A stretch of 64,000 bases of DNA from the NCBI RefSeq assembly GCF_932526225.1, contig NC_064042.1, forward strand, positions 6,875,540-6,939,539, read 5' to 3'. The stretch comes from Nematostella vectensis. Its lineage: Eukaryota > Cnidaria > Anthozoa > Actiniaria > Edwardsiidae. Position numbers and translations under genes: made by a program. Below, one piece after another: positions 13,101 through 22,687 of this stretch. The notes under the pieces were generated by a model. The model saw only the letters and a list, made by a program, of their open reading frames with translations, made no database searches and was not told the origin of the DNA. The number at the start of each line of letters is the position of its first letter. Position 1 is the stretch's first letter.

Positions 13101-16100
13101 CACAAAAGGAAACTTTATGCTGCAACCCCTTCCGAACAAAGCCTGCATCTGCCCCTAGGTGTGTTGTCTGGAATGAAAGAGTACAGTCTTACCAACATGT
13201 CCACGTTCTTGTGCTGTCCTTTGGTTGCTAATTCTAATAACTCATCAAATCCCTTCAACAGACAAAAGAAGATAACAAGACCATACTAACACATTTACTT
13301 TTTACCAGCACTCAAAACCCCTTTCATTATTCACAGCCAAAACTTCTACATAGCTCTCATATCAAATACATTTTGTTGGGGTGAGAAGTCTCATTTTGAG
13401 TAAGAGAATAATTTTATAAAAAATAATGCTGTCTAAAAACTAGAATGATTGCACCAAAATTGGATACTATTATTCATCGACTATCATTAACCTGAAATAT
13501 AGCCACCAGCATACATTTAGTAATGTGTTATGTACCTTTGCACTTGTCAGAAGAGAACCAAGGCCCCAGAATGTCCCCCCACCAGTACTTGTCCCTCCAA
13601 TCCTCTCAAACTTGTCCTTGGCATCAACCTGGGGGCAGATGTATAAGTAGGTAAGTATGTAAGTAGGTAAGCAGGTAAGTAGGTAAGTAGGTAAGTAGGT
13701 AAGTATGTAAGTAGGTAAGTAGGTAAGTATGTAAGTTGGTAAGTATGTAAGTAGGTAAGTATGTAAGCAGGTAAGTAGGTAAGTATGTAAGCAGGTAAGT
13801 ATGTAAGCAGGTAAGTATGTAAGTAGGTAATGTAAGTAGGTAATGTAAGTAGGTAATGTAAGTAGGTAATGTAAGAAGGAAAGTATGTAAGCAGGTAAGT
13901 ATGTAAGTAGGTAAGTATGTAAGTAGGTAATGTAAGTGGGTAAGTATGTAAGTAGGTAAGTATGTAAGCAGGTAAGTATGTAAGTAGGTAAGTATGTAAG
14001 TAGGTAAGTATGTAAGTAGGTAAGTATGTAAGTAGGTAAGTAGGTAAGTAGGTAAGTATGGAAGCAGGTAAGTATGTAAGTAGGTAAGTATGTAAGCAGG
14101 TAAGTATGTAAGCAAGTAAGTATGTAAGCAGGTAAGTATGTAAGTAGGTAATGTAAGTAGGTAATGTAAGTAGGTAATGTAAGTAGGAAAGTATGTAAGC
14201 AGGTAAGTATGTAAGTAGGTAAGTAGGTAAGTATGTAAGTAGGTAATGTAAGTGGGTAAGTATGTAAGTAGGTAAGTATGTAAGCAGGTAAGTATGTAAG
14301 TAGGTAAGTATGTAAGTAGGTAAGTATGTAAGTAGGTAAGTATGTAAGTAGGTAAGTAGGTAAGTAGGTAAGTATGGAAGCAGGTAAGTATGTAAGTAGG
14401 TAAGTAGGTAAGCAGGTAAGTATGTAAGTAGGTAAGTATGTAAGTATGTAAGTAGGTAAGTATGTAAGTAGGTAAGTATGTAAGTTGGTAAGTATGTAAG
14501 TAGGTAAGTATGTAAGTATGTAAGCAGGTAAGTAGGTAAGTATATAAGCAGGTAGGTATGTAAGTAGGTAATGTTAGTAGGTAATGTAAGTAGGAAAGTA
14601 TGTAAGCAGGTAAGTATGTAAGTAGGTAAGTATGTGAGCAGGTAAGTATGTAAGTAGGTAAGTATGTAAGTAGGTATGTACGTAGGTAAGTATGTAAGTA
14701 GGTAAGTATGGAAGCAGGTAAGTATGTAAGTAGGTAAGTAGGTAAGCAGGTAAGTATGTAAGTAGGTAAGTATGTAAGTATGTAAGTAGGTAAGTATGTA
14801 AGTAGGTAAGTATGTAAGTTGGTAAGTATGTAAGTAGGTAAGTATGTAAGTATGTAAGCAGGTAAGTAGGTAAGTATATAAGCAGGTAGGTATGTAAGTA
14901 GGTAATGTTAGTAGGTAATGTAAGTAGGAAAGTATGTAAGCAGGTAAGTATGTAAGTAGGTAAGTATGTGAGCAGGTAAGTATGTAAGTAGGTAAGTATG
15001 TAAGTAGGTATGTACGTAGGTAAGTATGTAAGTAGGTAAGTATGTCATTAGGTAAGTATATAAGTAGGTAAATGTGTAAGTAAGTAAGTATGTCAGTAGG
15101 TAAGTATGCAAGTAGGTAAGTATGTAAGTAACGGTAAACGGTAGGTTTGTGAGTATGGGCCATTTACCAGATTGTGAAAGTAAGGCTTGTTAGTAGCCAT
15201 CTCGAAGGTTTGTTTGCAGAGACTATCTTGAAATCAGCCCATTGACAGGTAATAGGAGGAAATGATATCTGTGTGAACCTGTTCCAATATTGTCAAGCAG
15301 ATAAGAAGAGATCTCTGATACAAACCTTAACAATGCTAACACCAGACCCAATATTGACAAGCAGATAAGGGAAAATCTCTGATGCATCAAGATGATGAAA
15401 GAGATACTGAGGGTCCTCATCTCTGCGAAACTCAAACGTCTCATGTGGGAGACTGCTCAACACAAAGTTACACCCTCTCAGAAGACACTGCATTTCATCC
15501 TCTTTGTCAACCCTAAAGGGAAGAGAAAACAAGGTTATCGGGACCCCCAATACTCGATAACTGATAAAGGCCGCAATATCAATCAACTTCCAGGTGCCCT
15601 AATTGTTCAGGTTGAATTTACAGAAAATGTATGAAGCCTACACTGGGACTCTGAAAATGTCCTCAATAATGAGGTATCATTTTCAAGCAGGTGTCATTAG
15701 AGGAGAGTTACACAGTTCAAACGAAATAAATATCAACAATCTATTAACTTACCTAACTCCAAGCTTTGTGGTCAAAAGATCTTTGTACTTGAAAGCACCC
15801 CCACCTACAAGTGAAGAGAACATGACTACCCATAAGGTTCAAGCAGGATTTGCTAAGGGGGCTATATAGAATAGGTTGTAAAGGAACAACAAATTTAGTA
15901 AATTTTACCTCAAAAGAAAGCTTACTATATTCAAAGTGGGTGTAATAGCGTGTGAGGAGGATTGCATGCTGCACCTTATTTTACACATCTAAACACCTAG
16001 CTACAATGCCTGTTGGGGATACATTCTGCAACAGTTGTCCTCAGATTTGAGCAATTTGACCAGGCAATCAGAATAAAAAAAACACAGCAAACAATATACA

Positions 16101-18479
16101 AAAAATAAATGACTAAAAAGCAGAAAGCTCATCCAACACAGACCTGTTGCTTTGATAATCCCTCCTAAGTCATCGGTGGTGTTTGCCGTCTCTCGGATGA
16201 AGTCAATACAGGCCTCAATGTACTTGGTCTCAAATTTGACAAAATGAAGGCGGACTCCACATTCTGGCTGATCTAGGATCTCATAGATCGGGCTGCCATC
16301 ATTGCCATTGCCCTGGAATATAAAAAGAGCCATGACCTTGAACCATATATCAGTTTACATCACCTTACTGCAACATCTGCACACACAAATTAGTCTCTAG
16401 CTGTGCACATATCTTTTGACAAAATATCCATTCAATCCGTGATTTGGCACCATCAAATGTGTTTTAATGCATGATGGGCGATACATGTAGCATACTTTAC
16501 AAGCAAATGGATGTATGTTATTTTTTAATAAACAATGCACGCACACGAAGACTTTAGTATGACATGACAGGGTCTATTGAGAGGGAGGGGCTGGTGGTGG
16601 GAGGGGCCTGAATTTCCTTTCTCACTCTTTTTGGCTATTCTTAAAGCACAATCCTGGACAAAATCTTTTCTAGTGTTTGGGGAGTTTAGCCTTACCCCCA
16701 CCCCCCCACCCCTCCTCCAGCCCAGTTTACAGGGTGCTCCAGTACCTTAGCATGATGAAAACAATGCAAACTCCATGCATTGTAATCCAGATATGAGTTG
16801 CTTGTAATCCATTAGCTATTCATATTTGAATACATGTTTGTTGTGTAATGCCATGTTATGTAAAATGATACTATGATAGAGTACAATATGATAGAGTGGG
16901 TACGTACGTTGGATTTTCTTACTTCCTCTTCAACGTTGCTATCATCATCTTTCTTTAGTGAAAAGCTCTGATGTCTTTTTCTTATATGATGGACCTCTGA
17001 CATGTAAGCAACTTTTGCAAGTGATCCACCTGTTGGCAGTCCATAGCAAATAAACATTTGCAGAAGATAAAATAAAAGCCTGTGAGATCAGAGACATAAC
17101 AGTGCTTCTTTCTAGAGGAGAGGTTGTCTGTTACACTTACAAATTTATGCATTGCATTGTCTGAAACGATTGAGGTAACTGGAGTGTATTTGAGAACAAG
17201 GTAAAACAATGGAAGGGAACAATGCCCTTACATACATTTGTCAGAGTATGGTACTAGTATGCTAGAGAAAGCACTCACAGCAGTGACAGATGACAGACAA
17301 CAGAAATAGTTCCGGGCTTAAAACAAAATGATGCTTGGCAGACTAAATAATAATTTCCATAAACTAAAAAAGTATGTATTTCTAACCACTAAACCATTTT
17401 TTCTATTAAAACCAATCCCTTAGGGTATAAAATTCGCCCCAAGTGCTATCTCATAGGGTCTTCTGGAAATCTGCTATCCCTTAGGGTGTCTATCAGGGTA
17501 CCTGACCCCAAAAAATACAAATCATACTTCCTATTACAGTTTGTAGACTTTCAAATTTCAATCAGTCATTAATAAACGTCAGAAACCTGATAATTTGCTT
17601 ATTTTATCTGCTATCCCTTAGGGTCAAATAATCCAGAAACCACAACTATTTTTTTATCCCTTAGGGTTATAATTCATTTTCTCAACAAGCATTAGTACAT
17701 TTTATTAGGGAAAGTCTCCCCCAGGTTTTTATTTCATGTTCATTGGCAAACCCGAATGAATAAAAAAAAAAATGGAATAGAGGAACATGGAATTCCAGGG
17801 GTTCAGGGGGGCGGGGGGGGGGGTTCCTAGTGCAAGACACCCATCAAAGTGGGTTCAACAGAATTACTTTGGCATACTTGTCCACTCTCCCACATTAGAG
17901 GGAGTCTCAAGATTTTGCACCCCTTCTCCCGCTCTCCCGGGTTGAGCACCAATTCTCCCGCTTTTTAGCAATTTTTATTGCTTCCAAAAAATTATTCTAT
18001 AGAAAATCCTCATTTTGCCTATTTTCTATTAAAATATTTGAAACGATAATTCCCTTGCGTAGCACTATAAGTGGATTTGTTAGTGAGAGCTTTCTATTTG
18101 GCAAATGCCTGCACGGTTAAACCCTTCGCCCCCAAAAAATGAATATACCCCACCCCTCCCACAAAAAATTCTCAAGCCTTGAGATTTTCGGAGGTTGGCA
18201 GGTATGCTTTGGGGAAAAATAGAGTGTACGATATTCAAGGGGCGAGGCGCGTTATTTAAGGGTGTCAATGCGAATTTCGGTTGGAGGACTTCCAAATTTA
18301 ATAGGGTGATAAAAAATGGAATGGCCCAATAAAAAGGGGGGTGTACTGTACGATGGGGTTAAAGCCTTACCAATGTCAACTGCAAAGCGTTTCGCATTCT
18401 TGATATTCCTGAACACGTTAGGCAAATCAATGCTTCTGGCGTATTCCGAGGCGCATGTTGAGTCGCCATCGCTATCCAT
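4159..18479 (-). CDS. PANK4: Pantothenate kinase 4: PanK domain fused to DUF89 phosphatase, 22 exons
   Basis: Coding exons in order: 18371-18479, 16923-17029, 16144-16312, 15753-15804, 15326-15512, 13536-13628, 13193-13252, 12576-12681, 12076-12143, 11548-11667, 11231-11312, 10725-10831, 10468-10623, 9266-9378, 8868-8955, 8245-8396, 7625-7677, 7487-7536, 6049-6153, 5632-5732, 5252-5389, 4159-4312. They sum to 2370 nt, 789 residues plus stop, all GT-AG with matching phases; human PANK4 is 773 aa. Residues 1 to about 400 are the ASKHA-fold pantothenate kinase region (FAVDIGGS near residue 32, [20 protein letters not shown]). Residues about 480-789 are the DUF89 phosphatase that acts on 4'-phosphopantetheine and damaged derivatives in CoA metabolism. 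Its metal ligands are visible as D636 and N637 (VDNSG) and D672 (ALND), 13 above the human numbers. Unlike amniote PANK4, Glu152 and Arg217 match catalytic E138 and R207 of human PANK3. Four exon edges are tandemly duplicated. Confidence 0.96.
4406..5280. repeat. 87-bp minisatellite copying the PANK4 exon 21 / splice-donor junction
   Basis: Eleven CCTTCCAG landmarks lie at 4407, 4479, 4566, 4653, 4740, 4827, 4914, 5000, 5087, 5174 and 5261. Spacing is 86-87 bp except the first. The rightmost copy is the true 3' end of exon 21 and its donor (GGAAG followed by GTAGGG on the gene strand). Each other copy repeats about 32 bp of exon (codons for LVLLEGMG) plus the donor and about 55 bp of intron. 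Most copies also carry about three CACGTG or near-CACGTG E-boxes. Because 87 is divisible by 3, long spurious plus-strand frames run through it. Confidence 0.93.
6127..6812. repeat. 84-bp minisatellite copying the PANK4 exon 19 splice-acceptor junction
   Basis: CACCACGG landmarks lie at 6127, 6211, 6295, 6379, 6462, 6546, 6630, 6714 and 6798, giving an 83-84 bp period and eight full units plus a partial ninth. The leftmost copy is the real start of exon 19. Every unit carries about 30 bp of exon (codons for GPPYKLAVV), the AG acceptor with its CTGCCTACAG or CTGCCTCCAG tract, and about 50 bp of intron. Confidence 0.93.
6943..7407. mobile_element. Non-autonomous TIR element in PANK4 intron 18
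   Basis: Terminal inverted repeats of 18 bp (ATACCCCATTCACACCAA at the left, its complement with one mismatch at the right) bound a 465-bp segment. Left and right subterminal regions are also mutually complementary (TTTAAACATG and TTTAACT blocks). A perfect 24-bp palindrome lies inside at 7060-7083. It contains no transposase, only a short low-value frame. A TA or TTAA-like target duplication is possible but not clear. Confidence 0.7.
7700..7926 (+). mobile_element. Possible LINE-derived remnant
   Basis: The plus-strand reading here has a KTLYKIVHG segment followed by a basic TRRK stretch, loosely like the region after the reverse transcriptase of some non-LTR elements. It sits in PANK4 intron 16 next to exon 17. 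It is too short and diverged to classify and could be chance. Confidence 0.25.
8147..8275. repeat. Duplicated PANK4 exon 16 / donor junction (2 copies)
   Basis: The end of exon 16 with its donor (gene strand GCAAGAGAAGTATCCGA then GTAAGA) at 8243-8263 is repeated in diverged form about 80 bp away at about 8155-8180. The intronic GGGTTGAT and AATTATCA blocks are repeated too. This is a single tandem duplication that straddles the splice donor. Confidence 0.75.
8540..8830. repeat. Degenerate ~57-bp tandem repeat in PANK4 intron 15
   Basis: About five copies of a unit containing ATTTGTT, GTTCAA, GTGATCGTG and TATCGGC blocks. It lies between exons 15 and 16 and shows no obvious exon sequence. 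Confidence 0.7.
9560..10455. repeat. Degenerate ~45-bp repeat split by a LINE insertion
   Basis: Units with TGATCGGGAG, TACTTCGT and GTTGCCGG/GTTGACGG blocks occur at about 9560-9740 and again at about 10376-10455. The sequence between them is a LINE 3' end. The two halves look like one minisatellite interrupted by the insertion. Confidence 0.6.
9740..10376 (+). mobile_element. 3' end of a non-LTR retrotransposon (CR1/L2/Jockey-like)
   Basis: The plus strand encodes the tail of a reverse transcriptase protein. It includes [19 protein letters not shown] and [13 protein letters not shown], the thumb-region signature of CR1/L2/Jockey-type LINEs, and stops at about 10160. A 3' UTR follows and ends in an AATAAACT(ATCT)n tail at about 10349-10376, typical of these elements. 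It is 5'-truncated and lies antisense in PANK4 intron 13. Confidence 0.85.
11700..12050. repeat. ATC/CAT-rich low-complexity tract
   Basis: Imperfect ATC trinucleotide-rich sequence within PANK4 intron 9. Long frames here on either strand encode only Ile/Met/Asp-type biased sequence and are not genes. Confidence 0.8.
13635..15135. repeat. 1.5-kb GTAAGTAG/GTAAGTAT satellite in PANK4 intron 5
   Basis: The plus strand is an almost continuous alternation of GTAAGTAG, GTAAGTAT, GTAAGCAG and GTAATGTAAG units. Larger duplications are superimposed: about 330 bp at roughly 14395-14700 recurs at roughly 14725-15035. On the gene strand it reads CTTACCTACTTACATA repeatedly, which contains almost no AG. 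The array ends within a few bases of the exon 6 acceptor at 13629-13630. The 538-codon open frame through it is a by-product of the repeat. Confidence 0.95.
15285..15375. repeat. Tandem copy of the end of PANK4 exon 5 inside intron 5
   Basis: Directly after the exon 5 donor, the intron repeats about 40 bp of exon 5 in diverged form. On the gene strand TTATCTGCTTGACAATATTGG in the intron (minus strand, about 15290-15310) matches TTATCTGCTTGTCAATATTGG in the exon. The copy would read [11 protein letters not shown], against [11 protein letters not shown] in the protein. Confidence 0.8.
17414..17670. repeat. Four copies of ATCCCTTAGGGT in PANK4 intron 1
   Basis: The near-palindromic motif occurs at about 17415, 17475, 17612 and 17655, three times preceded by a T-rich or CTGCT block. 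It contains a single TTAGGG hexamer per copy but is not a telomeric tandem run. Confidence 0.6.
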
Positions 18480-18839
18480 AATTCATAGACGAATCTCCAA
18501 ATTTCCCGCGCCAAAACAAGCTATATATCCGCCATCTTGGATTTGAGCTATGAGCCCGCAAATGATTAGCGGCATCACATCTACTATACCCAGTCCCTTG
18601 TGCTTCGTCGCACGTGCAGAACGTTTGTCAGTCGTGGTGTTCATGCGAGAAACACCTTCGCGCTAAAGTCGTCTCGATTAACAGTTTAAGGAATAAACTT
18701 CAGCTAGATCAGTAAATGATGGAGTGATTCTATCAGAGGTCGACGTTTCATCTACGTTGTTTAGTATAATTCGCTGTAGAAGCGGACCCAGATCTGTCCC
18801 AAGAAGGTTGCTGTGGTATCAAGGCTATCCAATCCAATC
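18480..18839. promoter_or_regulatory. Bidirectional promoter of PANK4 and pICln
   Basis: The start codons of PANK4 (minus, 18479) and pICln (plus, 18840) are only 360 bp apart and diverge. A consensus E2F-like element, TTTCCCGCGCC, lies at about 18502-18512. E-box-like CACGTG sequences occur at about 18611 and, in pICln exon 1, about 18887. A shared core promoter is inferred from geometry; the transcription starts are not visible. Confidence 0.65.
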
Positions 18840-21748
18840 ATGGTGGTAATGAGCTCATTTCCACCGCCGACCGAGGGATTACTACACGTGCAGGCTGACA
18901 CTCAAGCATTTATGCAGGATAGATGCCTGGGAAATGGTGTATTATACATTGCACAAGAGTAAGTGATTGCTGATGTGTTTTAACAACAACAACTGTTATA
19001 CTGGGATACAAGGTCATCTAATGCTGAGTTTCTCTCACAGACTATAAATATGATAGATAATAACGGCGTCCATTTTATTGCAGACGGTTATCATGGAGTA
19101 ATGAGCAGGGGCAAGGGTTCTCACTTGAGTACCCATCCATCTCAGTGCACGCCATCTGCAGGGATACGGCCAAATTCCCCCATCAGTGCATCTACTGCAT
19201 GCTCGATTCTCCTCTTGAGGGTGAGACATGCTTACATGTCATTATTAGAACACCCCTACCCCCAAATATGTCCAAATATATGGCATCTACTGCATGCTCG
19301 ATTCTCCTCTTGAGGGTGAGACATGCTTACAGTGTCATTATTAGAACACCCCTACCCCCAAATATATGGCCAAATCCCCCTGTGAATGCATCTACTGCGT
19401 GCTTGGTTCTCCTCTTTAGGCTGAGTCAAACTTACAGTGTCGTCATTAGAACAATCCCCCCTCATTGTCAGCACCCACCCCTCCCCTCAAAAAAGTGTGA
19501 AAAGAGAATTCCTCCCCCCTCCTTCATTGCTATATAGCTACTGTACAGGGGCGTACCAAAGAAGTAGGGTCAGTACGCAGCTCTTACAAGCTGCAATTTG
19601 ATTGGGCAAATGAACAATATCCGCACCTTGACACAAAGAACGAGAAGAATAGAGACAAAAGAACTCCTTTGTAGAACAAAGATAATAGGAGACAAAGCAG
19701 CTGCGTACTTACTCAAAAAGTATCCATACAAAGAGGCCACTGGTCACACTGGAGGTGCATGTGGTGGGGGAGGGGAGGGGAGGGTTCTGTATTGAAAAGC
19801 AAGAGTAATTTAATTTGTCAAGTTGAAGCCCTCAACTTCTTGAATCTCTGCAAAAAATTTTGGGAGGAGAGGGTAAGATGGACCCAGCCCCTATCCTCTC
19901 TTCCTCCACTGCCCCTTAAATGTGAAGAGAAACAGGTAAATTACAGCAAGGTGCCCCCCCTCTGTAGCAAAGGGGCACTCCTTCAAAAATTCTGAGTTCG
20001 CCTCGGTTCTGTGGTGGTCACTCAGGAAAACAGCTGTAAATTTAGATTGATTTAATAAGTTCATTTGAACTTAGCAAAGGGGCACCCCTTCAAAAATTCT
20101 GAGTTCGCCTCTGTTCTGTGGTGGTCACTCAGGAAAACAGCTGTAAATTTAGATTGATTTAATAAGTTCATTTGAAGTAAATGTAATAATTTGGTAGGCA
20201 ATGATGATGATGAAGAAGCTGTTGGTGAAGTGAGATTTGTTCCCGCTAATATATCAGCATGTGAGTAACTGTTTACATGATGATGATAAATGATAATTTT
20301 TCCTCCCAAGTATGATTTTTACTTAGTGGTGCTGATGTGCTTTTGTTTTCAAAAAATTATTTTTGCAGTAGAAACAATGTTCAATGCCATGTCAGATGGC
20401 CAAGCATTGCACCCAGATCCCCAGGAAGAGGAGGAGGAGGAAATGGCAGGTGATGGCTAGAAATCTTTACGTATCAGGGGCGGCAGAGTGGTCGCAAAAG
20501 TGGGGATGGGGAGGGGGGGCAAGCACTTCCTGCCCCTCCCTATCCGCCTCCCTTGCTTATCTTAATTACATTACACAATTACATGTGATTTGAATGAAAA
20601 AATAGATTTGTAAATAGATTAATAACACAACTACAGCAAGATTCCTAAAGCATTTTGATACGATTTTGATAATTCATTTCTTCGTTGTCCAAACTCCAGG
20701 ATTTGGGGGAGAAGAGTACTTCACAAATGAAAGTGAAGCTGTTCTGACCCCTGAAGGACAGGCGACCCTTGAACGCCTTGAAGGCGCCTTCCAGATGCCA
20801 AGCCAGCAGGACTTTGAAGAAATGACTGACCCTAATGGTCATGTGGGCAATGGAACTAAAATTGGAGGTGGGTGACAATGTGCTCCTTAATTGATATTGG
20901 TTTACATTGACCGAAAAAAGAACCAGGACCCAACTTGGCCAACACAAAGCTTGTTCGGACACCTAGGGGATAGTCAGCTGTAAACATGACAAGGGAGGGG
21001 GTGGGGGACTGAAAATTTAAACCCATCAGAATACCAAGGAAAGAAATGTATTACCAGAAAATATACTGAACCCTAAGCCAAAAGATACCCAGACCTCTAG
21101 CCAGGGGGGATTGAAGGTCCACTCAGATCAAACAAAAGAATATAACGTGTGTTTGGCTGGATATACCGTGCAAATCAATATGTCTTTAAATGACTATAAA
21201 AATCTTTTCATATTAATTATTTTTATTATTATCGCTATATGTTAAAAAGCACCCTATTAATAACATTTTAAATACAAGATTGAATTTATTTGAAGTATTG
21301 ATTGCCTAATGTAATAAGGCCAGGAGAGGGGTATACCCGAAATTTGGTCAGCTGAAATGGAAAAACGAACCACCCCACTCAAAATCCTGGCTATGGATAC
21401 CTTTTCCCCAATGACCAATTTCACAATGGTATAACTGTACATCATCAAGATGAAAAGAAATGTGTTCCTGTTACACCATCCTTCTGCTTTACATATTGAA
21501 AAAATTTCTTTCTAGCGTGGGGCAAAAGATGAACCAGAAAAGCTACCCAATCCCTCTTCCTCTCTATCTAAAAGGACCATTGTTAAAAGCAATCGTTTTT
21601 CTAATTTACAACTTCCAGCTTCTCCTATTTATTATATCTTTATATATATCATTGGAGCATTGTTTGTCCCTAATCCATGTATTTTTTAACCTGTTTAGAT
21701 GTTGACATGGAAGAGGAGGATAGTCCTGGTCAGTTTGAAGATGCATAG
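18840..21748 (+). CDS. CLNS1A: Methylosome subunit pICln (6 exons)
   Basis: Coding exons 18840-18958, 19084-19220, 20198-20260, 20369-20449, 20700-20867 and 21699-21748 sum to 618 nt, 205 residues plus stop, with matching phases; human pICln is 237 aa. The protein has the SFPPP and EGLL start, the pleckstrin-fold core (RLSW, FSLEYP, FVPA), an acidic loop, ALHPDP, and LTPEGQATLERLEG. It ends exactly in GQFEDA, the motif that docks substrate adaptors on PRMT5. In animals pICln holds Sm proteins for PRMT5 methylation and chaperones snRNP assembly in the cytosol. An alternative ATG three codons in (18849) is possible. The exon 2 donor region is triplicated, and a 106-bp duplication precedes exon 3. 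Confidence 0.96.
19188..19460. repeat. Triplicated pICln exon 2 / splice-donor junction (~95-100 bp)
   Basis: The end of exon 2 with its donor (block CTACTGCATGCTCGATTC, then GAGGGTGAGA) starts at about 19189. It is repeated at about 19284 and, more diverged, at about 19387. Each copy carries about 33 bp of exon, the donor and about 60 bp of intron ending in CCCCTACCCCCAAATAT. The third copy has lost the donor GT (GGCTGAG). Confidence 0.92.
19569..19710 (+). mobile_element. Short TIR repeat, copy 1 (family A)
   Basis: About 140 bp with ends AGTACGCAGCT and AGCTGCGTACT. It recurs in inverse orientation at 41941-42077, sharing the internal CAAATGAACAATATCCGCAC and GACAAAAGAACTCCTTTG blocks. 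No coding capacity. It is interpreted as a dispersed non-autonomous DNA element. Confidence 0.75.
19966..20180. repeat. 106-bp direct duplication in pICln intron 2
   Basis: The block from AGCAAAGGGGCAC through AAGTTCATTTGAA occurs twice in tandem with few differences (about 19968-20070 and 20074-20176). The second copy ends some 20 bp before the exon 3 acceptor. Confidence 0.9.
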
Positions 21749-21922
21749 GACATTTTTATGGTAGTTCGAGTGGTGTTTTTGTACTTTATATTGTCACAGA
21801 CTTGTAGCATATGTTGTCATACTTTATAAAGCGTGTAAACTATTTTTTTACAGATTGCGATGTTCTTTGTATTGTATGATATTTAAAACAGGAAAAATAT
21901 AAAACTTCACCAAGAAAAATCG

Positions 21923-21931
21923 TTTATTAAA
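21923..21931. terminator. Overlapping poly(A) signals of two convergent genes
   Basis: The minus strand reads AATAAA at 21923-21928, suitably placed for the fibrinogen-domain gene that stops at 22038. The plus strand reads ATTAAA at 21926-21931 for pICln, which stops at 21748. The two stop codons are only about 290 bp apart. Confidence 0.5.
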
Positions 21932-22037
21932 AAAACATACAATTATATAGAAAACTACTGTAGAGTACTACTGGCAGAAACAGGATGGACATAAAAGTCT
22001 TGGTTATCAAAGAAGTTAGAAATGAAATTTTCATGTT

Positions 22038-22687
22038 TTACTCCCCCCCCTCACCAAACGAGTCAGGCCTAATCTTCATCTCGGCAGATTTTAACGACAA
22101 ATTATGCCTAAACCCAGCCCACCCCACCCCACCATAGTCCTTTATGTTCCCATAGTACATTCCATTAAGATTTGACGCGTGACAATTGTTATACCACCAC
22201 CCTCCGGTCAGATCAACGGCGCATGCGTAACCTGCCCAGCGATCATTGTCGCGATCCTTGGTACTGAATGACATATTGTCATGGTAACGCAATGAATCTC
22301 CTGCAGTCCCACGGTACGCGCCAACCGAGAGTCTGTACTTATTAGCCTCGTTCTCGATACGGAACCGGCCGTAGTACGCATACACAGTGATGTTTTTCCA
22401 GTCGGAAAGTTCTACTCTGAGCGAAGTAGACGTGGTGGTAACAAGCCTGTGGATTTTATTGTTACCAAGCCAGAATTCCGTCTTAAGATCGCCGAAGCCT
22501 GTTTTGTAGTCATTCCAATCGCGGTAGAAGCTGACTTGTCCGTCTATGCGTCTCTGGATGACCGTCCAACCGCCACCGGACGTCTCCATGTCGCAGTACA
22601 CGTCGAAAGAACCGAGGTCATCCGGTGCGATGGGGTAGACACCGCTCTTACGGTGGCCCGCCATGTACAGGTCAGCACAGTCTCTGT
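22038..22687 (-). CDS. Fibrinogen-related domain (FReD) terminal exon
   Basis: A single phase-1 exon (acceptor ATTTCAG, minus strand) encodes a nearly complete 215-residue C-terminal fibrinogen domain. It includes DCADLYMAGH, SFDVYCDMETSGGGWTV, FWLGN, the KDRDNDRW calcium-binding loop, YACA, GGWWYNNCHASNLNG and a final EMKIRP. All conserved cysteines are present. Such domains bind acetylated sugars in ficolins and tachylectins. It is listed separately because the domain call is certain while its connection to the upstream collagen/Ig/WAP exons is inferred. Confidence 0.95.

Noticed and set aside
13547-15163. 538-codon minus-strand frame rich in Thr-Tyr-Leu
   Set aside because: It is the translation of the GTAAGT satellite and runs out of frame across PANK4 exon 6.
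17414-17670. Interstitial telomeric repeat
   Set aside because: TTAGGG occurs only singly within a longer motif; there is no tandem TTAGGG run.
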